The notes below the pieces were generated by a model, which did no database searches, was not told the origin of the DNA, and saw only the letters and a program-made list of their open reading frames with translations. Positions 18,277 through 27,969 of a stretch of DNA of 51,734 nucleotides are shown here, one piece after another. The stretch is from Gammaproteobacteria bacterium (lineage in GTDB: Bacteria > Pseudomonadota > Gammaproteobacteria > Pseudomonadales > Cellvibrionaceae), in assembly GCA_005801205.1 (NCBI GenBank), contig SYDJ01000184.1:1-51734 (forward strand). The letters are read 5' to 3'. Within the stretch, counting starts at the first letter, position 1. Each line of letters begins with the position of its first letter. A program made the translations under genes and the position numbers.

Positions 18277-19353
18277 TTGGAATTTTTAACTGAATATGGT
18301 CTTTTCTTTGCCAAAACCCTAACCTTTGTGGTGGCTATTTTTATCATTGTGACTTTAATTGTATCCGCCGGTGCGCGCGGTAAAAAATCTGAAAAAGGGC
18401 ACATTCAAGTCAGCAAGCTTAATGACAAATTCAAGGCAACACGTGAAGCCTTGCAGCATGCAGTGCTGGATGAGGATCAATTAAAGCTGCTAGAGAAAGA
18501 TGAAAAGAAACGCCTAAAGACTGAAAAGGCCGATCAGAAAAAAGCAGCAAAAGAAAAACATAAAAAAGAAGAAAAGGGTGATGCTACCGACGAGCACAAA
18601 AAGCGCGTATTTGTGTTGGATTTTTATGGCGATATAAAAGCCTCTGCCAATGAAAGTTTGCGTGAAACCATCAGTGCTGTTTTAACTCTCGCAACGCCAA
18701 AAGATGAAGTGGTCGTTAAGGTTGAAAGCGGTGGTGGTATGGTGCACAGCTATGGCTTGGCCTCTAGCCAATTAGCACGTATTACTAACAAACAAATCCC
18801 ATTGACTGTCTGTGTGGATAAGGTTGCGGCATCTGGTGGTTATATGATGGCCTGTGTTGCCAACAAGATTGTGGCAGCACCTTTTGCTATTTTGGGTTCT
18901 ATTGGTGTTGTTGCACAATTGCCCAACTTTCATCGTCTCTTAAAGAAAAACGATATTGACTACGAAATGTTTACCGCTGGTGAATTTAAACGCACTGTGA
19001 CAATGTTCGGAGAGAACACAGTAAAAGGCCGTGAGAAATTCGTTGAAGACTTGGAAGATACTCATGTGCTGTTTAAAGAATTTGTTTCTGAGCATCGCCC
19101 ACAAGTAGATATAGCGGCGGTTGCAACGGGTGAGGTCTGGTTTGGTCGTAGAGCTAAAGCCGTAAATCTCATTGATGCGTTGCAAACCAGCGATGAATAT
19201 TTGTTGGATCAAGTTGAAACTGCCGATATTTTTGAAGTTGAATTCACGCTTAAAAAATCCCTACCTGAAAAATTAGGTATAGCGGCGCAGGTTGCGGTAG
19301 AGCGCGCTTTGTTTAGTGTGTGGGAAAAATCTCAATTAAATCGTTGGTTTTAA
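18277..19353 (+). CDS. sohB: SohB-type inner-membrane peptidase (S49 family)
   Basis: An N-terminal membrane helix (about 8-30) is followed by a lysine- and glutamate-rich linker (about 65-110), which is longer than usual. The S49/ClpP-fold domain follows: VESGGGMVHSYG, VDKVAASGGYMMACVANKI (the serine of AASGG is the nucleophile) and FTAGEFKRTVT with a probable catalytic Lys. SohB is a multicopy suppressor protease that degrades periplasmic or membrane proteins. The start is TTG at 18277 with GGAG close upstream. Confidence 0.93.
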   Translation: MEFLTEYGLFFAKTLTFVVAIFIIVTLIVSAGARGKKSEKGHIQVSKLNDKFKATREALQHAVLDEDQLKLLEKDEKKRLKTEKADQKKAAKEKHKKEEKGDATDEHKKRVFVLDFYGDIKASANESLRETISAVLTLATPKDEVVVKVESGGGMVHSYGLASSQLARITNKQIPLTVCVDKVAASGGYMMACVANKIVAAPFAILGSIGVVAQLPNFHRLLKKNDIDYEMFTAGEFKRTVTMFGENTVKGREKFVEDLEDTHVLFKEFVSEHRPQVDIAAVATGEVWFGRRAKAVNLIDALQTSDEYLLDQVETADIFEVEFTLKKSLPEKLGIAAQVAVERALFSVWEKSQLNRWF

Positions 19354-19400
19354 TTAGTTGGCTTAAATTGTAAGCAGGCGTTTAACAATCGGTAATTACC

Positions 19401-20033
19401 ATGTTCTTTACGCAACAAAAAAATGCATTGCCATCACCTGAACAAGCTTTGCCTGGTCGCAATATCAAGATGGTTGTATCCCAGCAACACAAGGTGCTGG
19501 GTTCACCGCTACAAGAGCCTTTTCCGGTAGGTTTGGCAAAAATTGTGTTTGGTCTTGGTTGCTTCTGGGGTGCAGAGCGCCGTTTTTGGCAGCAAGAAGG
19601 CGTGTTTAGTACGGCAGTGGGTTATGCCGCTGGTTTCACGCCTAATCCAACCTATGAAGAAGTTTGTTCGGGTTTAACGGGGCATAATGAAGTTGTATTG
19701 GTAGTATTCAATCCTGAAAAGACCTCGCTAGAAAACTTGTTAAAAGTATTTTGGGAATCTCATAACCCCACACAGGGTATGCGTCAAGGCAATGATCGCG
19801 GTACGCAATATAGGTCGGGAATTTATACGTTAAACGCTGCACAAAAAGCTTTAGCTGAATCGAGTCGAATTACGTATCAAGCAGCATTGAATGATGCGGA
19901 CTTAGGTGAAATCACTACCGAGATTTTACCGATTAAAGAGTTTTATTACGCAGAGGATTATCATCAACAATACCTCGCCAAAAACCCAAATGGATATTGT
20001 GGCTTAGGTGGAACAGGTGTCTGCTTAAGTTAA
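19401..20033 (+). CDS. msrA: Peptide methionine-S-sulfoxide reductase
   Basis: [13 protein letters not shown] at residues 52-64 carries the catalytic Cys54 of Msr[27 protein letters not shown] and [13 protein letters not shown] are the family's other signatures. [10 protein letters not shown] near the C-terminus contains the resolving Cys. The 210-residue enzyme reduces S-sulfoxides of methionine and repairs oxidised proteins. An N-terminal extension of about 45 residues is normal for the longer proteobacterial form. Confidence 0.95.
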   Translation: MFFTQQKNALPSPEQALPGRNIKMVVSQQHKVLGSPLQEPFPVGLAKIVFGLGCFWGAERRFWQQEGVFSTAVGYAAGFTPNPTYEEVCSGLTGHNEVVLVVFNPEKTSLENLLKVFWESHNPTQGMRQGNDRGTQYRSGIYTLNAAQKALAESSRITYQAALNDADLGEITTEILPIKEFYYAEDYHQQYLAKNPNGYCGLGGTGVCLS

Positions 20034-20054
20034 TTGAAATAAAACAGGGATGTT

Positions 20055-22472
20055 ATGACGCTACGACTACTATGTTTTTCTCTAGGAATTATTCTGGTTG
20101 GCTATTTGCCAGAGTTGCCGCCGCTAATTTTTATAACTTCTATTTTAGTGTTTGCATTAAGCCTTATTTTATTTCGTAAAAAACTATCTCCGTTATTTTC
20201 TTCTTTAGTCATTGTTATTGGTTTTTTTGTTGCCGGTGTTACCTTTGGCGTTACTGCCGGCTATCAATTCTTGGCAGGCCAACTACCCGATGCTATGGCT
20301 GAGCGAGATATTGTTGTCGAAGGTCAGGTGATAGACCTGCCGCAACAAAACAATCGTCGGCAATTATTTACCTTAAAACTCACTCGCGCTTATTCAACTT
20401 ATGAGCCCTACACGGCTTTTGAAAATATTCCTCAGAAAATTAATATCAGTAGCTATGGTGACCTACGTGTAAAAACGGGGGAACACTGGCGCTTGGTTGT
20501 GAAATTAAAAAAGCCGCGCGGTTTTGTAAACCCCGGTGGATTTGATTATCAAGCGTCGCTGTTGCGCCGTGGTATAGGGGCAACAGGTTATATTCGTAAG
20601 GGTGAGAGCATATTGTTGCAGGCTCCACCTTTCTTCTCGCTAGATGTGATTCGCTATGAATTGCAGCAATGGCTAATTAACACCAGCAGCAGCCCACAAA
20701 AAGGAATTTTAGTTGCACTCTTGGTTGGTGATAGCTCTTTGGTTGACAGAGAGCAATGGGGCGAAATGCTCAAAACCGGCACCAATCATCTGATCGCTAT
20801 TTCTGGGTTGCATTTAGGTTTCTTTGCGATTGTTGGTTTTTTTGTAGGAAATTTGTTGGGAAAATTTGTGCAGCTTGTTTGGCATAGATACCCATCGATG
20901 TTGATGGGTTATGTGTTCTCGGTAGGTTTTACGTTATTTTATAGCCTTATCGCTGGCTTCAATATTCCTACGATTCGCACTCTTATTATGCTGGCGGTGG
21001 TGCAGTTAGCACTTTTGTGGCAGCGCACTTTTCGTGGGCGCGATACCTTATTAATCGCACTGGTTTTGGTGTTGTTATATGACCCGCTGGCTGCTTACGA
21101 TATAGGCTTTTGGTTGTCTTTTGGTGCGGTTGCCATGCTGATATTTTGTTTTGCTGGGCGTATAGCAATAACTAAAAGCATCAACATAAAAATAAAATAT
21201 GCAAATCAATTTCGACTTTTTATCAAATCCCAGTGGGTTATGTTTATTGGTTTGTTAATTCCTTTGGCGTTATTGGTGCATACCTCATCGCTGCTGGCAC
21301 CACCTGCCAATTTTATTGCCATTCCTGTTATTACTTTTTTTGTGGTGCCTTGCTTAATTTTAGCGGCCTTGTGCCATTTTACGTTTAGTGCTTTTGAAGG
21401 TTTCTTTTTGCGCTGCGCTGAAATGGGGATGTCACTTGTACATGAATGGTTGAATTTTTTATTAACCTTGGGCGCTGGCCGATTAAATCCACTCATTAAT
21501 ATCAACCCTTGGGCAGTTTTGTTAGCTGCGCTGAGTGTGGCGCTCATATTAATGCCGCGCGCTTTGGGTAATAAATGGCTAGGTGGTGTTGGATTAATCT
21601 TGGCGTTATTAATTCCCCTAAAGCAAGTGCCCGATTTGCAAATGTTAGTGTTTGATGTGGGGCAGGGTACAGCAGTCTTAATTCGCACGCCTAATCATCA
21701 GTTGCTTTATGACACAGGCCCGGAGTACACAGAAAATTTTGATGCGGGCAGCGGCATTATTGTTCCTTATTTGCACAGCCAAGGATTGCAACAATTAGAT
21801 AAGCTTGTTGTTAGCCACAATGATAAAGATCATTCTGGCGGTTTACTCGGAGTTTTGGCTGCAATAGACGTTAATCAGCTGTTGCTAGGTGAACAGGATA
21901 AATTAGTTGGGTTAAATAAAGATAATAATCACGCAGCTCAGCTAGAAGTTGGAAGTTGCCACACGCAAGCACCATGGCAATGGGATGGTGTTCATTTTCG
22001 ATTTATCGCTTGGCCGATAGATTCAAACGCAAAAGCCAATAACCATTCGTGCGTACTGTTAGTTGAGTTTAATGGGCAGAAAATTTTGTTGGCGGGTGAT
22101 ATCGAAAAAGATGTGGAGCGTATCTTAAGCGAGCGCGAAGAGATTTCTTCAGTGGATATTTTGTTGGCTCCTCATCATGGCAGCAAAACCTCATCAACGG
22201 CTGGCTTTCTTGCTCGTGTACGTCCGCACAGGGTTATTTACAGCGCTGGGTTTCACAACCAGCATGGTCATCCACATCTTGCAGTACAGGCGCGTTACAC
22301 AGAAATGGGGGCGGTGCCGCACAACACGGCCTATGCAGGCGCGCTTGAATTCATTTGGCGCGGGCAGCAGTCATATCGGCTTACGCAATACCGCCAGTCG
22401 CAAGCGCGTTATTGGTATGAGAAGGATCACGTCAGCCCTGTTCGCGATAGCTTCAACGATAGCCCGAGATAG
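20055..22472 (+). CDS. comEC: ComEC/Rec2 DNA uptake channel
   Basis: The 805-residue protein has N-terminal membrane helices and a DUF4131-like region (about 1-190), then a competence domain with many helices (about 215-510) containing TNHLIAISGLHLGF. A C-terminal metallo-beta-lactamase domain has VFDVGQGTAVLIRTPNHQ, SHNDKDHSGG and APHHGS. ComEC carries single-stranded DNA across the inner membrane during transformation. It precedes the exbBD-lpxK genes, as in Pseudomonas. Confidence 0.94.
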   Translation: MTLRLLCFSLGIILVGYLPELPPLIFITSILVFALSLILFRKKLSPLFSSLVIVIGFFVAGVTFGVTAGYQFLAGQLPDAMAERDIVVEGQVIDLPQQNNRRQLFTLKLTRAYSTYEPYTAFENIPQKINISSYGDLRVKTGEHWRLVVKLKKPRGFVNPGGFDYQASLLRRGIGATGYIRKGESILLQAPPFFSLDVIRYELQQWLINTSSSPQKGILVALLVGDSSLVDREQWGEMLKTGTNHLIAISGLHLGFFAIVGFFVGNLLGKFVQLVWHRYPSMLMGYVFSVGFTLFYSLIAGFNIPTIRTLIMLAVVQLALLWQRTFRGRDTLLIALVLVLLYDPLAAYDIGFWLSFGAVAMLIFCFAGRIAITKSINIKIKYANQFRLFIKSQWVMFIGLLIPLALLVHTSSLLAPPANFIAIPVITFFVVPCLILAALCHFTFSAFEGFFLRCAEMGMSLVHEWLNFLLTLGAGRLNPLININPWAVLLAALSVALILMPRALGNKWLGGVGLILALLIPLKQVPDLQMLVFDVGQGTAVLIRTPNHQLLYDTGPEYTENFDAGSGIIVPYLHSQGLQQLDKLVVSHNDKDHSGGLLGVLAAIDVNQLLLGEQDKLVGLNKDNNHAAQLEVGSCHTQAPWQWDGVHFRFIAWPIDSNAKANNHSCVLLVEFNGQKILLAGDIEKDVERILSEREEISSVDILLAPHHGSKTSSTAGFLARVRPHRVIYSAGFHNQHGHPHLAVQARYTEMGAVPHNTAYAGALEFIWRGQQSYRLTQYRQSQARYWYEKDHVSPVRDSFNDSPR

Positions 22473-22609
22473 CCCCGTAAATCCTCTTCTAAATCTACAA
22501 AAATTGACGCCTAGCATGGTTTTATACACGTCTTGTGGTAATGTACACCCCATTTTCGTAGCTTTGCTCAGCCCTAACTTAAATCATTATTCACAAGAGG
22601 ATTTTCGGC

Positions 22610-23236
22610 GTGAAAGAAATATTTTTTGCCGGTGGTATATTAATGTGGCCAATTTTATTGTGCTCTTTAATTGTGTTGGCGGTAACTTGTGAGCGTTATT
22701 GGACGCTGAACTTAAGCAAAATTGCCCCGAAAGGTTTATTGGCGCAAGTGTGGGCTTGGATAAAAAGCAATCAAATGGATGCCGCAAAATTACGTGAACT
22801 TAAGCAGTCATCTTCATTGGGTTATATCCTTGCCGCAGGCCTTAGCAATTCAAAACATGGCCGTGATGTCATGAAAGATTCTATCGAAGAAGCGGCGAAT
22901 CAAGTTGTCCATGAGCTTGAGCGTTTTGTGGGCTTGCTAAGTATGATTGCTAATATTGCGCCTCTTTTAGGTTTGCTAGGTACGGTCTTTGGCATGATTG
23001 AAGTATTCATGGCAATTGAGATGCAAGGCAATGGTAATACCATGGTGTTGGCCGGCGGCATTAAGGTTGCGCTTTATACCACTGCATTTGGTTTGATGGT
23101 TGCTATCCCTGCGACAATCAGCCATCGTTTTTTTCAGCGCCGCATTGATTCTATTGTTGTCACTATGGAAGAAGAAGCTATTAAATTGGTGGATGCTTTG
23201 CATACTGAGCGTCAAGTTGACGTTAAATTGGTTTAG
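22610..23236 (+). CDS. exbB: MotA/TolQ/ExbB proton channel family protein
   Basis: The 208-residue protein has three membrane segments (about 6-28, 100-125 and 145-170) and the conserved PLLGLLGTVFGMI and AFGLMVAIPATI stretches of ExbB/TolQ. It probably forms a proton-driven channel with the next gene (ExbD). The start is GTG at 22610 with AAGAGGA upstream. No TonB gene is adjacent, and the position upstream of lpxK is conserved in the group. Confidence 0.92.
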   Translation: MKEIFFAGGILMWPILLCSLIVLAVTCERYWTLNLSKIAPKGLLAQVWAWIKSNQMDAAKLRELKQSSSLGYILAAGLSNSKHGRDVMKDSIEEAANQVVHELERFVGLLSMIANIAPLLGLLGTVFGMIEVFMAIEMQGNGNTMVLAGGIKVALYTTAFGLMVAIPATISHRFFQRRIDSIVVTMEEEAIKLVDALHTERQVDVKLV

Positions 23237-23256
23237 CCTGCACGGGGATTACTATT

Positions 23257-23682
23257 GTGAAGTTTCGTCGTCAGCGCACTGAAGATGAGGGAATAAATAT
23301 AACCCCTCTGATCGATGTTGTTTTTATTCTGCTGCTGTTTTTTATGGTGTCCACCAGTTTTACGAAAGAGTCGCATCTTACGGTGGTTCTACCCCAGGCA
23401 ATAGGCGAGCCCTCAGCCGAGGTGAAAACAACACTGGAAATAGTTATCAGTGAACAGGGTAGGTATTCGTTAAATGGACAGAGTTTAGTGAATACAGAAA
23501 TTGAAACACTGAAGTCTGCGCTCAACAAAACAGCGCAAGGCAAAACCGACTTACCCATCATGATTACGGCTGATGCAAAAGCTCCGCATCAAGCCGTTGT
23601 TTCGGTGATGGATGCAGCCGGTCAATTAGGCTTTGTTAAATTAAGTATTACAACGCGTCAGCCCGAAACGGTGCAAAAATAA
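23257..23682 (+). CDS. exbD: ExbD/TolR family protein
   Basis: A 141-residue protein with one N-terminal membrane helix (about 17-38). NITPLIDVVFILLLFFMVS contains the conserved Asp that carries protons in ExbD/TolR. The rest is a small periplasmic domain. It starts at GTG 23257, 20 bp after exbB, and is followed by lpxK. ExbBD usually energises TonB, but here it may serve a different outer-membrane process. Confidence 0.92.
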   Translation: MKFRRQRTEDEGINITPLIDVVFILLLFFMVSTSFTKESHLTVVLPQAIGEPSAEVKTTLEIVISEQGRYSLNGQSLVNTEIETLKSALNKTAQGKTDLPIMITADAKAPHQAVVSVMDAAGQLGFVKLSITTRQPETVQK

Positions 23683-23710
23683 TTTTATAATCATTATTAT
23701 CGAGTCGTGT

Positions 23711-24706
23711 GTGAAAAAATCTCACAACCTTTGGTTAAACGCTTGGTACGGTAAATCGCGTTGGGTTTATTGGCTACTGCCGTTGAGTTGGCTGTTCAGT
23801 TTGATTAGCTGCACGCGTAAGTTCATTCTTGTCATTTTTCTGCAAAAAAAATTGTCAGTCCCGGTAATTGTTGTTGGCAATATTTCTGTTGGCGGCACAG
23901 GTAAAACGCCGCTCATTATTGAGTTAGTAAAATATTTACAGCAGCAGGGGCATAAGCCCGGCGTAGTTAGCCGTGGTTATGGTGGTGTTGCGCAGTATCC
24001 TTATCTGCTGGATCAAAATTCACATGCCTCTGCAGCGGGCGATGAGCCACTTTTAATTTACAAGGCTACACAATGCGCTGTGTGTGTTGCACCTGATCGC
24101 GTTGCGGCTGCTTTAACGTTAATCGCGCAGGGCTGCACCCATATTTTAAGCGATGATGGCTTGCAGCATTATCGTTTAGGGCGCTCCTTAGAAATTGCTG
24201 TGGTCGATGGGCAACGGTTATTTGGTAATCAAAAACTCTTACCTGTAGGGCCATTGCGCGAACCTGTTTCGCGTTTGAAATCCGTCGATTTAATTGTATT
24301 GAATAGCAGATCTAAAAAAGCCGTTCTATCTGGATATCACAATATTCACGATATGAAAATTCAACCCTTGGCGTGGCGCAAGCTTGCGACTATGCAAGAC
24401 TTGCCTTTAACGGCTATGAATTTTAAAGAGCCGATTCATGCTTTGGCTGGTATTGGCAATCCAGAGCGTTTTTTTAAAACCTTGGATAGTCTTGAGTTAA
24501 CTTACTATGCGCATCACTTTTCTGATCATCATCAGTTTTCAATAACAGATTTTGAAGTCTATCGAAATGATACGGTTGTGATGACTGAAAAAGATGCAAT
24601 TAAATGTCATGAGTTTGCCAAACCTGAATGGTATTCCCTAATTGTGGGTGCGCAATTGAACGAACATTTTTGGCAAGCATTTCAACACAAGTTGGATTCT
24701 GTTTAA
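23711..24706 (+). CDS. lpxK: Tetraacyldisaccharide 4'-kinase LpxK
   Basis: This 331-residue kinase contains [17 protein letters not shown] with the P-loop (about 55-70), [26 protein letters not shown], and the C-terminal FSDHHQF / MTEKDAIKC signatures of LpxK. It phosphorylates lipid A disaccharide at the 4' position at the inner membrane. The N-terminal membrane helix is present. The GTG start at 23711 lies 28 bp after exbD. Confidence 0.95.
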   Translation: MKKSHNLWLNAWYGKSRWVYWLLPLSWLFSLISCTRKFILVIFLQKKLSVPVIVVGNISVGGTGKTPLIIELVKYLQQQGHKPGVVSRGYGGVAQYPYLLDQNSHASAAGDEPLLIYKATQCAVCVAPDRVAAALTLIAQGCTHILSDDGLQHYRLGRSLEIAVVDGQRLFGNQKLLPVGPLREPVSRLKSVDLIVLNSRSKKAVLSGYHNIHDMKIQPLAWRKLATMQDLPLTAMNFKEPIHALAGIGNPERFFKTLDSLELTYYAHHFSDHHQFSITDFEVYRNDTVVMTEKDAIKCHEFAKPEWYSLIVGAQLNEHFWQAFQHKLDSV

Positions 24707-24716
24707 GGTTGGTATT

Positions 24717-25478
24717 ATGAGTTTTACTGTTGTTATACCTGCACGCTATGCGTCCACTCGCTTACCTGCCAAGCCGCTGAAAGAAATTGCTGGCAAACCC
24801 ATGATTCAGCATGTTTATGAGCGCGCCTGCGAGAGTCATGCGCGTCAAGTGATTATTGCGACTGATGATGTACGCATTGAAGCTGTCGCAAAAAGTTTTG
24901 GGGCGCAGGTGTGTATGACCTCCGTTGCGCACACTTCTGGTACAGATCGTCTGCAAGAAGTTGTCAGCAGTTTAGGTTTGGCAGATGATGAAATTGTAGT
25001 GAATGTGCAGGGTGATGAACCTTTAATTCCTGCACAAGTGATTAACCAAGTCGCGCAAAATTTAGCAGCTATGCAAGATGCCAGTATGGCTACACTGAGT
25101 GAGCCCATTCACAGCCTTGCCGATTTTCGCAATCCTAATATTGTGAAGGTAGTTGCGGATAGCAATGGTCGCGCTTTGTATTTTTCGCGTGCCCCTATTC
25201 CTTGGCCGCGCGATCATTTTGCGAGTTCAGATGCGACAGGCCTGCCAGTAGACTTTCCAGCGCAGCGTCACATAGGTATTTATGCGTATCGCGTTGCTCT
25301 GTTGCATAAGTTTGTGAGCTGGCAGCCTGCGCCCTTGGAGCAAATTGAATCCTTGGAGCAATTGCGGGTGATGTGGAATGGCCAAGTGATTCATATTGCA
25401 CAGGCTGTTGTTGCTGTGCCAGGCGGTGTGGATACTGAAGCTGATCTACAACGCATCAAATTGTTATTAGAGAAGTAA
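24717..25478 (+). CDS. kdsB: 3-deoxy-manno-octulosonate cytidylyltransferase KdsB
   Basis: The protein starts with [17 protein letters not shown], the nucleotide-binding signature of Kds[26 protein letters not shown] and HIGIYAYR follow. It activates Kdo as CMP-Kdo for lipopolysaccharide inner core synthesis. Length (253) is standard. It is 10 bp after lpxK and 1 bp before the phosphatase gene, so all three are probably in one operon. Confidence 0.96.
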   Translation: MSFTVVIPARYASTRLPAKPLKEIAGKPMIQHVYERACESHARQVIIATDDVRIEAVAKSFGAQVCMTSVAHTSGTDRLQEVVSSLGLADDEIVVNVQGDEPLIPAQVINQVAQNLAAMQDASMATLSEPIHSLADFRNPNIVKVVADSNGRALYFSRAPIPWPRDHFASSDATGLPVDFPAQRHIGIYAYRVALLHKFVSWQPAPLEQIESLEQLRVMWNGQVIHIAQAVVAVPGGVDTEADLQRIKLLLEK

Positions 25479-25479
25479 C

Positions 25480-25956
25480 ATGTCTGTAAAAGTGTTGTTT
25501 GTCTGTTTGGGTAATATTTGCCGTTCGCCTACTGCAGATGGTATTTTTCAAAAGTTAGTGAGTGATGCAGGCTTAACCAAGCGGATTCAAGTGGATTCTG
25601 CGGGCACAGCGAATTGGCACCAAGGCCGAGCGCCAGATGCAAGAACTGTTGCCGCTGCCGCAAAGCGCGGGTTTGATCTATCGGTGTTGCGTGCGCGTGC
25701 TGTTAAGCGCAGTGATTTTGATGAGTTTGATTATATCCTCGCTATGGATGAACAAAATCTTGCTGATTTGCGCAGTTTAAAACCAGCAGATTACACGGGT
25801 CATTTAGGTTTGTTCTTGGCTTTCGGTTCACAACAACAGTATCGCGAAGTTCCTGATCCTTATCATGGTGGCAGCGAAGGTTTTGAATTGGTGTTGGATT
25901 TGGTTGAAGATGCGGCTGCAGGCTTACTGACAGCCATTCAAGAAAATAAACTTTAA
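25480..25956 (+). CDS. Low-molecular-weight protein tyrosine phosphatase
   Basis: VLFVCLGNICRSPTADG at residues 4-20 contains the C-x5-R-S phosphatase loop (Cys9, Arg15). The general acid is in EVPDPYHGG near the C-terminus. At 158 residues it has the usual length. In the group it lies between kdsB and murB, as here. Its substrate is unknown; related proteins act on tyrosine kinases for polysaccharide export. Confidence 0.92.
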   Translation: MSVKVLFVCLGNICRSPTADGIFQKLVSDAGLTKRIQVDSAGTANWHQGRAPDARTVAAAAKRGFDLSVLRARAVKRSDFDEFDYILAMDEQNLADLRSLKPADYTGHLGLFLAFGSQQQYREVPDPYHGGSEGFELVLDLVEDAAAGLLTAIQENKL

Positions 25957-26020
25957 TTTTCTTTTCTAATTTTTTAAGCGTACGATTCACTTGTCGGCGT
26001 GATATTAACTGGATCTTATT

Positions 26021-27040
26021 GTGTCGCTCTACTTGCCCCATTTTAATTTACAAAATTACAACACGCTTGCGTCGCCAGTGTGCGCTGAGTTTTTTGTCTC
26101 AGTAAAAGATGAAGTGGAATTAATGGCTGCGCTAAAGTTTGCCAAGGAAAATAATTTGCCGCTTTTATTCTTGGGTGGTGGCAGTAATATTGTTTTGCAT
26201 GATGATTTCCCTGGGTTGGCTATTCACATCCAATTTATGGGTAAAGAATTGGTGAGAGAGGATCTCGAGCATGTTTATATCAAAGCGGCCGCCGGTGAAA
26301 ACTGGAGCGACTTTGTCGATTATTGTTTGGATGAACAATTCTGGGGTTTGGAAAACTTATCGCTAATCCCCGGTAATATTGGCGCTGCACCTATTCAAAA
26401 TATTGGTGCCTATGGCGTTGAGTTGAAAGATGTATTCAGTGAGCTCACTGCGCTAGAGATTAAATCCGGCTTATCAATTACCTTTACGCCAGAGGCTTGC
26501 CAGTTTGGTTATCGCGATAGCGTGTTTAAAAATGCATTAAAAGATCAATTTATTATCACCTCGGTAACTTTTAAGCTTACTAAATCGCCATCGTTAAAAA
26601 TTCATTACCCAGCCTTAAGAGATGCTTTGACAAATGTGTCTGCCGATAAGATTACGCCAGAGTTAGTAAGCCAAATTGTGTGCGATATTCGCCGCAGTAA
26701 ATTACCTGATCCAAAAACTATCCCTAATGTGGGCAGCTTTTTTAAAAACCCTATAGTGAGTACAGCTACCTTATCTGCAATACAGCAGTCTTTCCCCAAT
26801 GTGGTTGCTTATCCCATCGATGATAATTCGGTAAAGCTGGCTGCGGGCTGGCTTATAGACAAGGCTGGCTGGAAGGGGTTTCGTCAGGGGGCAGCAGTTC
26901 ATGAGCAGCAAGCATTGGTGTTAACGAACCCCTATCGATTGAGCGGTTCGGCGGTGCTGGAAGTGGCTGAGCTAATAAAAGCATCTGTTTTAAGCACGTT
27001 TGGGGTGGAGCTGGAGCAAGAGCCTAGGAGCTATCCTTAA
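26021..27040 (+). CDS. murB: UDP-N-acetylenolpyruvoylglucosamine reductase MurB
   Basis: The 339-residue flavoprotein shows LPLLFLGGGSNIV (FAD binding), NLSLIPGNIGAAPIQNIGAYGVE, FGYRDSVFK, and VGSFFKNP with the catalytic Ser. AAGWLIDKAGWKG completes the set. It reduces the enolpyruvyl group to give UDP-MurNAc. The layout is the E. coli-type MurB. The start is GTG at 26021. Confidence 0.95.
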   Translation: MSLYLPHFNLQNYNTLASPVCAEFFVSVKDEVELMAALKFAKENNLPLLFLGGGSNIVLHDDFPGLAIHIQFMGKELVREDLEHVYIKAAAGENWSDFVDYCLDEQFWGLENLSLIPGNIGAAPIQNIGAYGVELKDVFSELTALEIKSGLSITFTPEACQFGYRDSVFKNALKDQFIITSVTFKLTKSPSLKIHYPALRDALTNVSADKITPELVSQIVCDIRRSKLPDPKTIPNVGSFFKNPIVSTATLSAIQQSFPNVVAYPIDDNSVKLAAGWLIDKAGWKGFRQGAAVHEQQALVLTNPYRLSGSAVLEVAELIKASVLSTFGVELEQEPRSYP

Positions 27041-27098
27041 GCCGTGACGTTATCCTTAAATCACAGGAAGCCAAGAAAACGGATTGAATTCAATCTTT

Positions 27099-27126
27099 TT
27101 GCAAGGTTTCACAGTCAATCTACACT
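27099..27126 (+). promoter_or_regulatory. Possible sigma-70 promoter for the gacA-type gene
   Basis: TTGCAA (27099-27104) and TACACT (27121-27126) are separated by 16 bases in the otherwise empty stretch after murB. Match to consensus is moderate and position is sensible; not proven. Confidence 0.35.
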
Positions 27127-27250
27127 AGAGATAGGTCATAACGGCCTTAACCTGTGGTAGTTTGTGAAAGCTGCGATTACAATCGCTGAAAAATGCGTCA
27201 AGCATCCATTCAGTAAAAATAACAATTGCCTTAGCGGCATGGGGGCTGGT

Positions 27251-27904
27251 TTGACTAAGATACTCGTTGTCGATGATCACGACTTGGTACGCATGGGGAT
27301 AGTGCGTATGTTAGCCGATATAGACGGCTACCAAGTGGTAGGAGATGCCAAAAGCGGGGAAGAAGCCGTAACAAAGGCGCGCACTTTGTTGCCCGATGTA
27401 GTGCTAATGGATGTAAAAATGCCCGGCATGGGTGGTCTAGAAGCCACTAAAAAACTATTGGTTGTAAACCCAACTCTCAAAATTATTGCGGTAACTGCGT
27501 GTGATGATGATCTTTACCCAACACGTTTAATGCAAGCGGGTGCGGTAGGTTACGTCACCAAAGGTGCAGAATTCTCTGAGATTACCAGTGCTATTGATAA
27601 AGTGATGCGCGGTGATCTCTATATGAGCAATAGTATTGCTCAGCAGTTAGCGTTAAAAAACTTCTCGGGTAGCAACAGTCAGGAGTCACCTTTTGAAAAG
27701 CTCTCTCAGCGCGAGCTGCAGACGGCTATGTTGATTGCCAATGGTCAAAAAGTGAATGATATTGCTAATACTTTTTGTGTAAGCCCAAAAACTGTTAATA
27801 GCTATCGCTATCGTATTTTTGAAAAGTTGGATATCAACAGCGATGTTGAATTAACCCTGCTTGCGGTGAAACACAATCTGTTAGATCCAGAATCGGTTGT
27901 GTAA
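27251..27904 (+). CDS. gacA: GacA/UvrY response regulator
   Basis: A receiver domain (VVDDHDLVRMGI, phospho-Asp in VVLMDVKMPGMGG, Lys in VTKGAEFS) is followed by a LuxR-type helix-turn-helix (LSQRELQTAMLIANGQKVNDIANTFCVSPKTVNSYRYRIFEKL). GacA, paired with the GacS kinase, activates RsmY/Z-type small RNAs. I favour the TTG at 27251 with GGGGGCTGG just upstream, giving the standard length of about 217 residues. An ATG (27239) and a GTG (27164) in frame are possible starts but lack ribosome sites. uvrC follows, the standard arrangement. Confidence 0.92.
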   Translation: MTKILVVDDHDLVRMGIVRMLADIDGYQVVGDAKSGEEAVTKARTLLPDVVLMDVKMPGMGGLEATKKLLVVNPTLKIIAVTACDDDLYPTRLMQAGAVGYVTKGAEFSEITSAIDKVMRGDLYMSNSIAQQLALKNFSGSNSQESPFEKLSQRELQTAMLIANGQKVNDIANTFCVSPKTVNSYRYRIFEKLDINSDVELTLLAVKHNLLDPESVV

Positions 27905-27927
27905 AAATTCTTAATCAGGATTCATGT

Positions 27928-27954
27928 AAAGTGCGGTTTATTGCCGCACTTTTC
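27928..27954 (+). terminator. Rho-independent terminator after gacA
   Basis: AAAGTGCGG/CCGCACTTT is a perfect 9-bp stem with a 7-base loop, followed by T residues. It separates the regulator from uvrC, so uvrC may be transcribed mostly by readthrough or from its own promoter. Confidence 0.88.
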
Positions 27955-27969
27955 TAACGCCTAAAATCC

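Noticed and set aside
22177-22692. A frame spanning the end of comEC and the start of exbB
   Set aside because: It runs out of frame through two well-supported genes.
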